Positions 38,419 through 48,671 of a stretch of 64,000 bases of DNA are shown piece after piece. A program made the translations under genes and the position numbers. The notes beneath the pieces are model-generated. The model ran no database searches and was not told where the DNA came from. It was given only the letters and a program-made list of their open reading frames with translations. This stretch comes from Aurantiochytrium sp. KH105 (taxonomy: Eukaryota > Sar > Bigyra > Thraustochytrida > Thraustochytriidae): the NCBI GenBank assembly GCA_003116975.1, contig BGKB01000014.1:452601-516600 (forward strand), read 5' to 3'. Every line of letters starts with the position of its first letter. The stretch's first letter is position 1.

Positions 38419-39399
38419 ATGAGATGGCCACAGCAGTTTGAAAGAGGAGAGCGGTGGCTGTCAGTGGCACCGCACTTGGTGCAGATTGAAGGTTCGGTGA
38501 GTGAAGCTTCGAAAATTGCTCGGGCTGTTCAGGCGGTCTCGGCTGGCCTCGGGTGTGTCGTTGGCGCTGGAGCGCTCCTCTACATTCTGGCCTTGCACGG
38601 CGTGTGCGGTGGATCGCGCCCACCTCCACAAAGGCGCATGTATCGTATTCTTCTTGCACACGTGGTATTTAAGATCGTTAGCGACATTCCCTTTATTATT
38701 TTCTCTTTCGTGGACGTGCCGATCTCGAGTTGGGAATACTGCTCGTACGTTGCGCCAGTGTCACCGGCATTTTTCGTTCTCTCGTGTGCAGCGACGAATC
38801 TTATCTATCTCGAGCGGGCCAAGGCAGCGGCCATGCTCACCGAGCAATCGAGATTCGCAAGGGCGCTCTGGAGAATTTGCCTCGTTGCCGTGCACCATGT
38901 GCCGCTTTTGCTTTTGATGATGTGGCTCACCATTCGTGGCGAGATCTATCACAACTCTGTGTGCGTTCTGCAATATGGATGGCGCGAGTCAACGTTTTTT
39001 GTGGTGACGGACGCCTCGCTCTCCACCGCGTTCTTGTACCTATTCTTTGAACCAGTCAGAAAGCACTTGAATGCAATCCGTGAAAACTCGATGTTACAGA
39101 CCGCAAATGCCACACTTATATATCGGCTTGTTGTCCGGAACCTCGTTTGGGCATCAATCGCCGTTTTCTCAACGACAGCCTTTATGATATTTACCTCGAT
39201 CATCGCCGATGGGTCAATGGCAAGTGGTTCCTTCTTCCTCAAACTTCTGCTGGGCACTGCAATGCCCCTAACAAGCACGGTCAACATGATTTGCACCCTT
39301 GCAATCACTCAAAGAATCTGGGAGAGGAAAAAGGTGGGCGCTCGTGTTCGCATAACAACGTGCGTGGCACCTTCTACACGCAAAACGCCAACGATGTGA
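38419..39399 (+). CDS. Seven-helix GPCR-like membrane protein, paralogue 3
   Basis: 326 residues. Clearly related to the two preceding genes but more divergent: same seven-helix layout, LERAKAAAMLTEQSRFARALWRICL after helix 3, IYHNSVCVLQYG in the outer loop, FLYLFFEPV at helix 5 and RNLVWASIAVFSTT at helix 6. The N-terminal head lacks the EHVVR-x-x-NTSI element. The tail is short and basic. It is probably the oldest split of the array. Confidence 0.78.
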   Translation: MRWPQQFERGERWLSVAPHLVQIEGSVSEASKIARAVQAVSAGLGCVVGAGALLYILALHGVCGGSRPPPQRRMYRILLAHVVFKIVSDIPFIIFSFVDVPISSWEYCSYVAPVSPAFFVLSCAATNLIYLERAKAAAMLTEQSRFARALWRICLVAVHHVPLLLLMMWLTIRGEIYHNSVCVLQYGWRESTFFVVTDASLSTAFLYLFFEPVRKHLNAIRENSMLQTANATLIYRLVVRNLVWASIAVFSTTAFMIFTSIIADGSMASGSFFLKLLLGTAMPLTSTVNMICTLAITQRIWERKKVGARVRITTCVAPSTRKTPTM

Positions 39400-39595
39400 A
39401 AGCCTCCACATTCCGCACTGCGTAAGCAAAACTTGCTTGGGTCTGGTTACAATTGAACATAGCAAACAGGCGCCTTCCACAGCGGCCGTCACGCCCTCAA
39501 ACCCCAAAGAAAAGCAAAATTTTGCTGTATGGAGCAAAAGCGAAACCCCGTGCTCTCAAGCCTTGTTGTAAAACAGAAAAAGGAGCAAAGGCCGT

Positions 39596-41461
39596 TCAAA
39601 CTGCCAAGCAGAGATGCACTTTTTGTTCGCGCAAAAGTTTCAGTGGATCACAAATCACGGCTATGCGCACGCTGCGAGGATCCCCGGCGCTGAAGACGCG
39701 GAAGATCTCGTAATTGATCGACGCACTTCGTTGTCCCGCAAAAAAGTCCCATTCATTCAAAGAAATCTCAAACGTGTTTTTATTCGAGTACCTTGAAGTC
39801 TTGACCTCAATGAATCGCGTCGTGCGAAAGGAATTGGAGGCCCGCTCTGTCATTTTGATGTCGAAGCTTGCGAGGGACTCCTTGTCCTCGTTTATCCAGT
39901 CAACTTTCCAATCCGGATGCTGCGCTGCAAGATATTTCGCGACTAGGCTCTCTCCCCATCTCCCGGCTTTCCGTCCATCGCGAGTATCAAGCGCGGCCAT
40001 GCTTGGAAGGACGCCGGCGAGCTCTGCCGTCTCGATCCAGCGAATATGCTTGCCACTATGCAAATGTGGCAACGAGGCTTCAAAGTGTGATCGCTTCCGA
40101 CCGACTTGGAGTTTCGTGCTTCCATAGGCAGGATCACGCGTCTCACTGTCTGCTCGAAGGCTCGACGAAGCATTCGTGTTCGGTCCAGCGCAAGCGCTTC
40201 GCGCTGATTCAGGCACAGTTTTTGTCGCTTCTGGAGCGACAACGTTCTCTGTTGGCGCTGTCGTTGATGGCTCACCTGTTTCTTCCCTGGACTTGCGAGC
40301 ATCACCACTGACGTTATCGGCCTCTGCGCTGGTTTCTTCTGGAGACGCTCTCTCTTCTTCGCAAGCTTCATCATCTTGTTCTTCGCGCAAGAAGCGCTTG
40401 GCTCGAAAACGAGACGAGCCAAGGTGGAGCAACGCATATTCGGTGGCAACTTTGCTGGCGATTTCACTTGACAAAGGCACCTTTTTCTGCACAAGGGCTT
40501 CAAGTTTGGCGAACGATGGTGAGAAGCGAATGTCTGCCGCCTTCATGGCCATCTCGACGCTGTCCACAAACGTAGCAGCCGCGGGATTTCCCGGTGGCCG
40601 TCGCAATTTGGGCACTTTGCCAAACCCGCGCGAGCTGCGTTGAGATGGCGCAGGCTGTCCCAAGGATTGAGCAGCCTCTCCGGCAATTCCAAAGGGCGCA
40701 TGCGCCCAATCTGGGAAACGTTCCACGAGATGGGCTCGAAGAGAGGCCAGCCCTGGCACATCGACAAGCACTCCAAGTTCCGCGGCAAGATTCCCTGCTG
40801 AGAATGTTTGCATGATATGCGCCGCGAATGCAGTGAGCGGGCCATGAAAGGTACGCAGTTCGCGGAGAACTACGTCCTGTCTCAAAGGTTGCCGAGGTTT
40901 GCACGGGAATCGCGATGCAACAATGGGCAGAGCCCAAAGCGGTCCAAGGCCGAAGGACTCAAAAGACACGGAGGTCGGCGCCAGTGTTTCCTCTTCATCG
41001 ATATTGATTTCGTCTGGATCGGCAGCACCACAAGCAGCAGCACCACCACCAGCAGCAGCAGAAGCAAGAGGAGGGGGCGTCTTTTGATCAAGTCCCAGTA
41101 TAGCAGTCCGCACGTCGTGCATTGTGGGGACGCACTCTCTGCGGAGCATGCGAGCTGCTTCGTCCTCGAGGTCAGCAAAGCACGCGAGCGGCCGTGTCAC
41201 AAAGAAGCACGCCACGAAGGCGTCGAGACGCCGCTGCACGTCGCAGAGATGTTCCACGCATCGAGGCATGGCGCCCTGCGCAGGCACCTGTCCCTGGCCG
41301 TAGTAAAAGTCCCCGGCGTGCCGCATCGCCTCGTGCAAGGCGTATACACCTCCCATGGCGGCCACCACGGCGTCGGCCGTTGCGAAGCCCGTCGCGGCGG
41401 CGCGCGAGGCCGCAGCAAAGCACGCCTCTTCCAGAGCTCGCGCGGCAGGCGGGACCGACAT
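39596..41461 (-). CDS. DUF3883 nuclease-fold domain protein
   Basis: 621 residues from the ATG at 41461. The last about 120 residues (from about 500) form a DUF3883 / NO VEIN C-terminal-type domain of the PD-(D/E)xK nuclease fold: GRWGESLVAKYLAAQ, then SFDIKM (Asp534), then RFIEVKTSR (Glu552, Lys554), then EWDFF and YEIFRVFSA. All three catalytic-type residues are present, so nuclease activity is possible. The N-terminal 370 residues are helical with an acidic linker and match nothing I know. In plants, NO VEIN is linked to vascular patterning, but in bacteria the domain occurs in restriction and defence systems. The role here is unknown. Confidence 0.75.
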   Translation of the reverse strand: MSVPPAARALEEACFAAASRAAATGFATADAVVAAMGGVYALHEAMRHAGDFYYGQGQVPAQGAMPRCVEHLCDVQRRLDAFVACFFVTRPLACFADLEDEAARMLRRECVPTMHDVRTAILGLDQKTPPPLASAAAGGGAAACGAADPDEINIDEEETLAPTSVSFESFGLGPLWALPIVASRFPCKPRQPLRQDVVLRELRTFHGPLTAFAAHIMQTFSAGNLAAELGVLVDVPGLASLRAHLVERFPDWAHAPFGIAGEAAQSLGQPAPSQRSSRGFGKVPKLRRPPGNPAAATFVDSVEMAMKAADIRFSPSFAKLEALVQKKVPLSSEIASKVATEYALLHLGSSRFRAKRFLREEQDDEACEEERASPEETSAEADNVSGDARKSREETGEPSTTAPTENVVAPEATKTVPESARSACAGPNTNASSSLRADSETRDPAYGSTKLQVGRKRSHFEASLPHLHSGKHIRWIETAELAGVLPSMAALDTRDGRKAGRWGESLVAKYLAAQHPDWKVDWINEDKESLASFDIKMTERASNSFRTTRFIEVKTSRYSNKNTFEISLNEWDFFAGQRSASINYEIFRVFSAGDPRSVRIAVICDPLKLLREQKVHLCLAV

Positions 41462-42037
41462 GTTTGTTCGTTTGTTTGACAAGTTGTTTGTCTGTCGGCA
41501 AGGTCCCGGCCGGGGTGGGTGGTTCTCATCACTGGTTCTCGTGGGTGATCATGCGCCATACTCTTCGTCCAGTCCAAAATTGCTGGACGCTTTGGGACGC
41601 TCTCAAAAAGATTACACTGCTGCCAAAGCCCATTTCTGAGAAGAATCTCGCCCTTGCAAAGAGCCCACCACCTCGGCAATGCCTTCAAGCAAACAGCTGG
41701 TCTCAGCCCGCTCATTCGGTTCGGACGAGCAAAGTCGCGCCAAAGTGCCAATCGTCAAACCCAATCTTTCACGAAGTCTCAATCAATCAATCATCCTCGT
41801 CTCGCTCATTCGCTGGCGCATTTTCATGCTCGACGGGCGCTGCACGCTCTTCTTCCCGCCCCCGCCTCCCCCAAAGAAAACTTCGTGCAAGACGTTGGCC
41901 GAGAACGAGGGCGCTTGAGCCGCCGTGGATGGGATGCGTGCCGTCGCGGCTCCTCCATCCGTGCCAGCGAATAGGCCTGCTGCTCGACGCTACTAGTGAC
42001 TACTGGTATACAGAGAGAAGGACGAGGCGTGGCGCGG
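41462..42037. other. Divergent upstream region (DUF3883 / PNPase)
   Basis: 576 bp. Contains TTTGTTTGTTTG next to the DUF3883 start and AATCAATCAATCATCC (about 41783-41798). No gene seen. Confidence 0.45.
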
Positions 42038-44971
42038 ATGCGTCAAAGCAATTCGCGATTCTTGCGCGCGCGAAGGATGCTGCTGCGTCGAGCAGCAGGT
42101 GCGCGGCGGCTGAGCAGCGGCGCGCGGGCGCGGCGGCGCGAGGTGCTGCTGGGGCCCGGGGGCGTGGAGACCGGCGGCTCCGATGCCGATGGCGCGCGGA
42201 GGCTGGGCCTGGGCAGCGGCAAGCTCGCACGACTGGCTGCCGGCGCTGCCGTGGCCACCGACGGCGACGGCGTGCTGCTGGCCACGGCGTGCTCTGACAA
42301 GGCGAAGCAGGTCGGCGCGGCGGCAGGGCCCTCCTTCTTGCCTCTGAGCGTCGAGGTCCGCGAGAAGGCGAGCGCCGCGGGCAAAATCCCTGGCCACGTT
42401 CTTCGCAGGGAACTCGCGCCGCGCGAGGCCGAGGTGGTCCAGGCGCGCTTCGTGGACCGCGCCCTGCGACCTCTTTTCGGTGCCGATGTCCGGGACGAGC
42501 AGCAGATTATATGCACAGTGCTCTCGTACGATGAGGGGGCTGACCTCGAGGCAATGGCCGTGAACGCGGCATCTGTGGCGCTCAACTCTGCCACGCCTCG
42601 CCCCGACTGGCACGGCCCGGTGGGCTGCGTTAGGGTCACAGCACGCACGCAGGGCCCTACTGCCGGCGACGATGTCGTCTTTTCGGCGTTTCAGTCGCCA
42701 CAGAATTTGGCTGCCCCGGACCGAGAAATTGCCTTTGAGCTCCTTGTCACTGGAACGCGCAAGGGCATCATCTCGCTCGATCTCTCGACGACAAACCCTG
42801 TCTCGTGCACAAACTTCAAGCGCGCTCTCCGCTTTGCGAGCGAAAAGCTACGCATTGTGCTGGACCTCCAAGACGCTGCGACGGCGGCGATCCTCGAAAA
42901 GAAGCGCGAAGCGAAGCAGACAAAGGAGTCAGATAACGACGGGGATGCTGCCGCGGAGGCGCCCCCAAAGTTCCGCGCAGCGATTACTGGTGATCCATCT
43001 GCAGAGATCGAGAACGACCTTCAGCCAACTAATCTCGATACTCTTTACCAAATGGCCTTTGCAACAGATGCTCCATCAGAGAAAACTTTCAACGCAGGCA
43101 AGGAGGATGCCGACGCCGACGAAGGTGGCGGCGATAACACGGAAGACCGCTCGGAGAGTCTCGGAAAAGGGAGCAAGTCCACGACGTCGTTGGATATGGA
43201 ATCGCATTTTATGCAAAAGGGAAGTGCGTGGCTGCGCGAACAGGCTCAGAACGGCAACGCGGACAGCATCGGGCGTGACAAGATGCGGGAATTTCTCCTG
43301 CGATCTTCGGAGGACGGCTCGGGCCGAGTCAGACATGATGGTAGGACTGCGCATGAAGTGCGACCCCTGGCGGCAGCACTTAACGTGTTGCCATCGGTGG
43401 TGCACGGATCGAGCACATTTTCTCGGGGTCAAACAAGTGTTCTCGCGACGGCGACGCTGGGTAGCCCGCGCGATGCGCTACGCGTGCTTCCGTACTGCGG
43501 GCAGACGTACAAGAAGAAATTCTTTTTGCACTACGAATTTCCACCTTATAGCGTCAATGAGACGGGCCGCGTGGGGCTAAACCGACGCATGATTGGCCAT
43601 GGCCAACTTGCAGAAAAGGCCCTGCGGCCGGTCGTGCCGGGCGAAAACGATATTGGCGGAAACGAGTTTCCTTTTTCCACGCGGGTTAGCGTTGAAACCA
43701 CGAGCTCTGACGGGTCCTCTTCCATGGCCTCGGTCTGCGCAGCGTCGTTGGCCCTTAAAATGGCCGGCGTCCCGATCAAGAATCTCGTCGCGGGCATCTC
43801 GGTTGGCTATCTTAGGGGCGAAGCCGACGACGGCGCTGACGGAAGCGAGGAGAGCGAACGGCTTTTGGTCGATGTCGATAGTTTAGAGGACGATTTTGGA
43901 AACATGGACTTCAAACTTGCAAGCACTGAAACGGGCTTTACCGCGGCGCAGCTGGACACCAAGTGTGGTGCCGAGGGGATTTCGGTTGCTTTGCTGTGCC
44001 GTGCCGCAGAGCTCGGGCAAGCTGCGAACCGTGAAATCCTTGATGTGATGCAGTCTTCTCTCGATTCCTTTCTCGAGGCGCACCCGGACGGATTTCAGGC
44101 TTCCAGCGCACCAGTCTATCGTCGTATTGATGTTGACCCAGCACTCATTGGGCGCGTGATTGGCATGCGCGGGCGTGTGATTGCCAGCATCCAGGAGGAG
44201 TATAACGTTGAAGTGGATATTGATCAGGAACGTGGGACGATCACCATTTTTTCGACATCTTCTGGCTTTCTGGATGACGCGCTCCACCGCGTGGAAGATC
44301 TTATCTGGTGCCCAGAGGTCGGTCGGGACTATGCGGACTTGGAAATTGTCGAACAACACATCGCTGGTGTTGTGGTTCGTTTCCCCGGTCATGGTGGGGA
44401 CCACGAGGGCTTTATTCACGTTTCTGAACTGTCCACGCAACGCATCGAGCGCGCCGGGGACGTATACTCTGTCGGCGACAAGGTCAAGGCACGATGCATT
44501 GGCATGGACGACTTTCGTCCCCGGCTCTCGATTCGGGACATTCAGCTTGCAGAGAATCGCGAGTTGGCTCTGCGCAAGAGCAGGGCGAGCAAGCCTGGAG
44601 AAGAAGGTGCAGACGAAGAGGAAACTTCTTCTGCGTTATTGGCATCGCACTGGGTTCCCGAGGAAGGCAAGGTGTATGAGAATCTTGAGGTTGTCAAAAT
44701 TCCGCATGTTTCCCGCGTCATTGTGGCTTTGGCAGACCATCCTGAGAGTCGCGGCATTGTTCAAGCGCGGGAGCTCTCACCTCGGCGTATTGATGATGTG
44801 AACAAGATTGTCAAGGTTGGCGACAAGATTGACGCCGTGTGCATTAGTTCTGGCGGCAGCGAGGAAGGTTTACCCGAGTTGTCAGTGCGAAGGGTTCTTT
44901 TACTGAAGACGCAGAATGCGTCCAAGGGGCAGCAGAAGAAGTCAAGATCCTCGAGGAAGCGCAACAGGTAG
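42038..44971 (+). CDS. PNPT1: Polynucleotide phosphorylase, organellar
   Basis: 977 residues. PNPase degrades RNA 3' to 5' using phosphate and can add tails; the Arg-rich, acid-free N-terminus (MRQSNSRFLRARRMLLRRAAGARR) points to the mitochondrion. Domains: first RNase PH core about 50-285 (EVREKASAAGKIPGHVLRRE, RALRPLF), a helical linker with a long acidic insertion (about 290-430), second RNase PH core about 435-670 (FSRGQTSVLATATLG, LHYEFPPYSVNETGRVG, GSSSMASVCAASLALKMAGVPIKNLVAGIS), KH domain (IGRVIGMRGRVIASI) and two S1 domains (about 770 onward), the second degenerate. The highly conserved GDMDF of the second core reads GNMDF (Asn622), replacing a catalytic metal-binding Asp. The end is Lys/Arg-rich. 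Start is the first ATG in frame. Confidence 0.93.
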   Translation: MRQSNSRFLRARRMLLRRAAGARRLSSGARARRREVLLGPGGVETGGSDADGARRLGLGSGKLARLAAGAAVATDGDGVLLATACSDKAKQVGAAAGPSFLPLSVEVREKASAAGKIPGHVLRRELAPREAEVVQARFVDRALRPLFGADVRDEQQIICTVLSYDEGADLEAMAVNAASVALNSATPRPDWHGPVGCVRVTARTQGPTAGDDVVFSAFQSPQNLAAPDREIAFELLVTGTRKGIISLDLSTTNPVSCTNFKRALRFASEKLRIVLDLQDAATAAILEKKREAKQTKESDNDGDAAAEAPPKFRAAITGDPSAEIENDLQPTNLDTLYQMAFATDAPSEKTFNAGKEDADADEGGGDNTEDRSESLGKGSKSTTSLDMESHFMQKGSAWLREQAQNGNADSIGRDKMREFLLRSSEDGSGRVRHDGRTAHEVRPLAAALNVLPSVVHGSSTFSRGQTSVLATATLGSPRDALRVLPYCGQTYKKKFFLHYEFPPYSVNETGRVGLNRRMIGHGQLAEKALRPVVPGENDIGGNEFPFSTRVSVETTSSDGSSSMASVCAASLALKMAGVPIKNLVAGISVGYLRGEADDGADGSEESERLLVDVDSLEDDFGNMDFKLASTETGFTAAQLDTKCGAEGISVALLCRAAELGQAANREILDVMQSSLDSFLEAHPDGFQASSAPVYRRIDVDPALIGRVIGMRGRVIASIQEEYNVEVDIDQERGTITIFSTSSGFLDDALHRVEDLIWCPEVGRDYADLEIVEQHIAGVVVRFPGHGGDHEGFIHVSELSTQRIERAGDVYSVGDKVKARCIGMDDFRPRLSIRDIQLAENRELALRKSRASKPGEEGADEEETSSALLASHWVPEEGKVYENLEVVKIPHVSRVIVALADHPESRGIVQARELSPRRIDDVNKIVKVGDKIDAVCISSGGSEEGLPELSVRRVLLLKTQNASKGQQKKSRSSRKRNR

Positions 44972-45572
44972 TTCTTTTCTTTTCTTTTTCTTTTTCTTTC
45001 TTTCTCGCTGCACTTTGGCGTTAGAACTATGCTGCAAGCGACTTCGAACCTTGTCGGTGCGAAGGTCAGCAATGTAGACTTTATTTTGTATGCTCTCGTT
45101 TGCTTGCCTTTGGGTTCCTGTATTTTGTTTTCTCCCGCCGTCTTTATTTCTAAAAAAAAAATGGCGTAGGCCCCCGATGCTCATCTCTGCCGTTATCCTT
45201 TGGATTACCGGGGGGGGGGGACAACGGGAGGTAGAAGGAAACAGCTGGAGCAACGATTGATAGGCCATGATAAAACAAAGGATTATTTTGAACCATGCTT
45301 GCTTCACCCTGTGCCCACTTTGAGTTGTGGAATTCAAGAAGTGGTCGGAAGTGCTGAAGCGGTGCTGCAGACCTTGAGAGCTCCTTTTCAAGCTCCAAGG
45401 TTAGGCTACCTTTCGACGGTGCGAGGAGCTGAAGAGAGGCAATCAATTGTAGAGGAAAGAAATGCAAACAAACTAAAAAAGCCAAAAACAAAGCAAAAGG
45501 GCAAGAAACAAACAGCAACATCGATTAGTCGGGACGCGAAGCTTTGGGGACCACCGCGATCAGACTCGTTCT
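44972..45572. other. Convergent spacer PNPase / PP2C
   Basis: 601 bp between two converging stop codons. Has a pyrimidine-rich TTTTCTTTTCTTTTTCTTTTTC tract right after the PNPase stop, an A-run, and a G11 run (45210-45220). No gene seen. Confidence 0.5.
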
Positions 45573-47009
45573 TTAGTCGAGCTGAACAACACAGACGGTG
45601 ATATCATCGCGGCGGGAATGCGTCCGATCGGTATCCCACAGATCGCGCGCGATGTCGGCGATTCGCTCTGCAGCGGACAGAGGATCTCTCACAGCATAAA
45701 CCTTGGAAAGCACTTGCTCGTTGCCCATCTGGTCCCATACGCCATCGGAAGCGAGAACAAGATACTGCGTGAGCTTCTTGTTGATGCGTCTCTTTTGGAA
45801 CTCGGGCTCCGCAGAAACACCTAGAAAGTTGTGCGCATCTGCGTCACCGACAGAGCGAGTAAAGAGCACACCATAAATGATGTCGCCGTTTCTTCGGCGG
45901 CAAATGTACGTCTTGCCCTCGCTGCGAAGCCCACCACGGAGCTCGCCCTCGGACATGAGTACAGCATCGGTGGCATCGATGCGAACACGCTCAGATTCAC
46001 GCTCTGGTTTGTGGTCGTCCGACATTTCGACCACAGAACCCAGAAAATTGCCCGACGACTTTTCGCCGAGGATGCAACGCGAGTCGCCCACGTTGGCAAC
46101 ATACATTTTGCTGTCAACAATCATGGCCACGACGAGCGTGGTTCCACTCACATTAGGGTCGACGCCGCTGTAGCCGGGATCCGTCGAAATGAATGACTCG
46201 TGCATGCGCGCAATGCTGTGCTCGAGAACATCCTTCGGAGTGAGGTCGTCGCCGAATTCCTCGTAGACGGCAATGATGGTCTTGTGAAGTTCCATGCGGC
46301 AGAAATGGCTCGCGTGCTCTCCATAGGGCCCGTGTCCATCAAAAATGCCAAAGACAGCCTGGTTTGGCTTTCCGTCTACCACAAAGGCAACAACGCTATC
46401 TTGATTGGGTTTCGAGGGCGGCGAGGCAGACCGTCCCTGAATCGACTTGTACCCAAAGTGGAGCTTGTGGCCCTTTTCGAAGTCTCCCAGGGACGACGCG
46501 GGCTGCGCCTTGGGCGACGAGGTGAGCATATCTACCTGGACTTCGTCGAGCGCTGCCGCTTCCTCGTCGTCATCGTCGTCGGCGGAGGCGGAGTTGGTGT
46601 CCTCGAAGTCCTCGATGGCGCCTTCGATGTCCGCTTTGGTGGCCGAGGAGGCGCTATTCTTCTTCTTCTTCTTCTTCTTCAAGAGTTGGATCGTCATGGT
46701 CTCGGACATTTCGACCGGGTACTCGATCTCCATGCCGAGTTCGTAGAGCGGGTCGGAAGTCATGAGGACGCCGTCCGGGTCGTCCTGCTCGATCACGGGC
46801 GGGGTGGCGTCTTCTCTCCCGATGGGCTTTTTCAGCCGAAGCGATCGTTTTGCCTCTTCGATGGCGTCACGAGGAAAGAGCATCGAGTTCGTGTGCATGA
46901 GCTCCTTCCTGGACCCTTCCGAGTCGACGCTCTCGCCGCTGTTCATGGACTCCACCAGGTCCGGCGCGGAGCTCGCGCCGAGCTCCGGCGCCGAGCTGCA
47001 GCACCCCAT
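45573..47009 (-). CDS. PP2C-family protein phosphatase, probably N-myristoylated
   Basis: 478 residues. Metal-dependent Ser/Thr phosphatase. Residues about 185-478 carry the PP2C motifs: KPNQDS, FGIFDGHGPYGE, SGTTLVVAMI, VANVGDSRCIL, FTRSVGDADA, LVLASDGVWDQM and RRDDITVCVV. All metal-binding aspartates are present. It starts MGCCSS, with Gly2 for myristoylation and Cys3/Cys4 for palmitoylation, so membrane attachment is likely. The about 180-residue head is acidic with one lysine run (LLKKKKKKKN). It is close in type to plant and ciliate PP2Cs. Confidence 0.92.
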   Translation of the reverse strand: MGCCSSAPELGASSAPDLVESMNSGESVDSEGSRKELMHTNSMLFPRDAIEEAKRSLRLKKPIGREDATPPVIEQDDPDGVLMTSDPLYELGMEIEYPVEMSETMTIQLLKKKKKKKNSASSATKADIEGAIEDFEDTNSASADDDDDEEAAALDEVQVDMLTSSPKAQPASSLGDFEKGHKLHFGYKSIQGRSASPPSKPNQDSVVAFVVDGKPNQAVFGIFDGHGPYGEHASHFCRMELHKTIIAVYEEFGDDLTPKDVLEHSIARMHESFISTDPGYSGVDPNVSGTTLVVAMIVDSKMYVANVGDSRCILGEKSSGNFLGSVVEMSDDHKPERESERVRIDATDAVLMSEGELRGGLRSEGKTYICRRRNGDIIYGVLFTRSVGDADAHNFLGVSAEPEFQKRRINKKLTQYLVLASDGVWDQMGNEQVLSKVYAVRDPLSAAERIADIARDLWDTDRTHSRRDDITVCVVQLD

Positions 47010-48671
47010 CTAGCTTCCGCGCGCTCGCGCTCTCTCGCACGCTCGCAGCCGCCACGGCGGTCAAGGCGAGCTCGGCCTCGGCCTCTCCCGTCGCCTCGCC
47101 TCGCCTCGCGCGTCTGCTCCGCGCCGGCCCGGGTCTGCGCGCCGCCGCGGCTCCTCGCGCGCCTCGCGGGCTTGGCCTTGGTCGCGGTCTCGGCCCGGGA
47201 CTCGGGCTCCCCGGGGCGTCTTTGCGCCCGTCCTGCGCGTCCTTGTGCGCGTCCTTGTGCGCGTCCTCGTGCGCGTCCTCGTGCCCTGCTTGCGCTGCTC
47301 GCTTGCTCGCGTGCGTGCGTTTCGCGCGGCTCCACTCGGCGGCGGCGGCGCGGGGCGCGGCGGGCGGCGGCGCGAGGCCGCGGGAAGGGGCCGCGGAGCG
47401 GGCGGCGCGCACGCGCGGGACGGCGAAGATGGATGGATGGATGGCGGATGGATGGATGGATGGATGGATGGATGGATGGGGGGATGACGATCGACCGGGT
47501 TTCCCGCGCCGCGCCGCGCCGCGCGAGGGAGGGAGGGAGGCGGGCGCAGGCAGACGCGCGCTCGCGCAGACGGGCACGCGCGCAGACGCGGGTGGCCCGG
47601 CGAGGCGGGGGCGCGCAGGCAGGCGGGCGCGCGCGGACAACCGGGNGCGGGGTGTGGAGCGAGCAGAAACCCGCACCGGACCCGGACGCTCGGCGCGTGC
47701 CGCGGCTCGCGCCCCGCCGACCCCGCACGCCTCGAGGCCGCCCCGCCCGGCCTCGCGCCCGCGCCCGGACGTGCCCTCGCGCCCGGCCGACCCGCCCACG
47801 CGGAAGCCCGGCCAGCCCCCGCCGCGCGGCCGCCCTGCCGAAGCTTCGGCCGCAAAGCCGCTGCCGCGCGAGGGCGCCGAACTGGTCGACGATGCACCTG
47901 GATAAGATGGATGAGATGAGAAGTGATGAGATGAGACGAGTTGGAGATGGAGAAGGACAAGCGTAAGCCCCCGCGCGCGCCGCCGCAGCAGCTGCTCGGA
48001 GGCCGACGCGCGCGCCAAGGCGCCGAGGCAGAGCAGGCCGCAGAGCCGCGGCGCGAGCAGCAGCAGCTGCAGCAGCAGCCGCAGTGCAGCGCGCAGAGCC
48101 GCCCCGCGCGCACGTGCTGGCAGAGAGGAGGCGGCGCACACCCCTCCCCACAGCTTCGGGGTTGCAGTGGCGCGAAGGGGGGGAGGAGGCTGTCACCGAG
48201 GACCACGAGGGGTGCTCGCACTCGTAGTGCAGCTGCAGATGCCACTGCCACTGCAGGCGGTGGCGGCTGGGGCGGGCTGCAGCCTATACCTTCGCTTTGT
48301 GCTTTGTGCTTTCTTTCGCTTCGTTTTGTTTCGTGCAGTGCGTGGATGCTTTCCAACACCCCCTCGGGCTGGCGGGACGAGCGGTCGAAAGGTTGTGTAT
48401 GAGCCTGATTTGAGGGACGCGGCCGGAGCAAGGCAGGTATGGACAGACCGCGAAGCCGGGGTGGACTCGACACAGAGACACTTGCTCGAGGAAGGGAAGC
48501 GAGGTCGACCACCGTCAAGGGAAAAGATCGTGCGAGAATGTTTGTTTGTTTGTTTGTTTGTTTGTTTGATTGATTGTTTGTTTGTTTGTTTGTTTGTTTG
48601 TTTGTTTGTTTGTTCAAGCTTGCTTGAGTGGTTGGTTGGGTGGTTGGTTGTTGGCTATTTTAGAAATTGTC
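47010..48671. promoter_or_regulatory. 1.66-kb GC-rich region upstream of the PP2C gene
   Basis: Large overlapping open frames exist on both strands, but the translations are Arg/Ala/Pro/Gly composition artefacts. Contains a GGAT/GATG microsatellite (about 47430-47480), GTGCGCGTCCT repeats (about 47240-47285), one ambiguous base (N at 47646), a GATGAGATGAGAAGTGATGAGATGAG tract (about 47910-47940) and a TTTG repeat (about 48540-48613). No gene supported. Confidence 0.55.
48540..48613. repeat. (TTTG)n microsatellite
   Basis: About 18 TTTG units, interrupted once by TGATTGATTG, lying just 3' of the F-BAR/SH3 gene stop. Confidence 0.9.

Noticed and set aside
47061..48617. Overlapping open frames of 400-500 codons on both strands upstream of the PP2C gene
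   Set aside because: Translations are Arg/Ala/Pro/Gly composition products of GC-rich DNA, they overlap each other on both strands, include simple repeats and an ambiguous base, and contain no recognisable domain.
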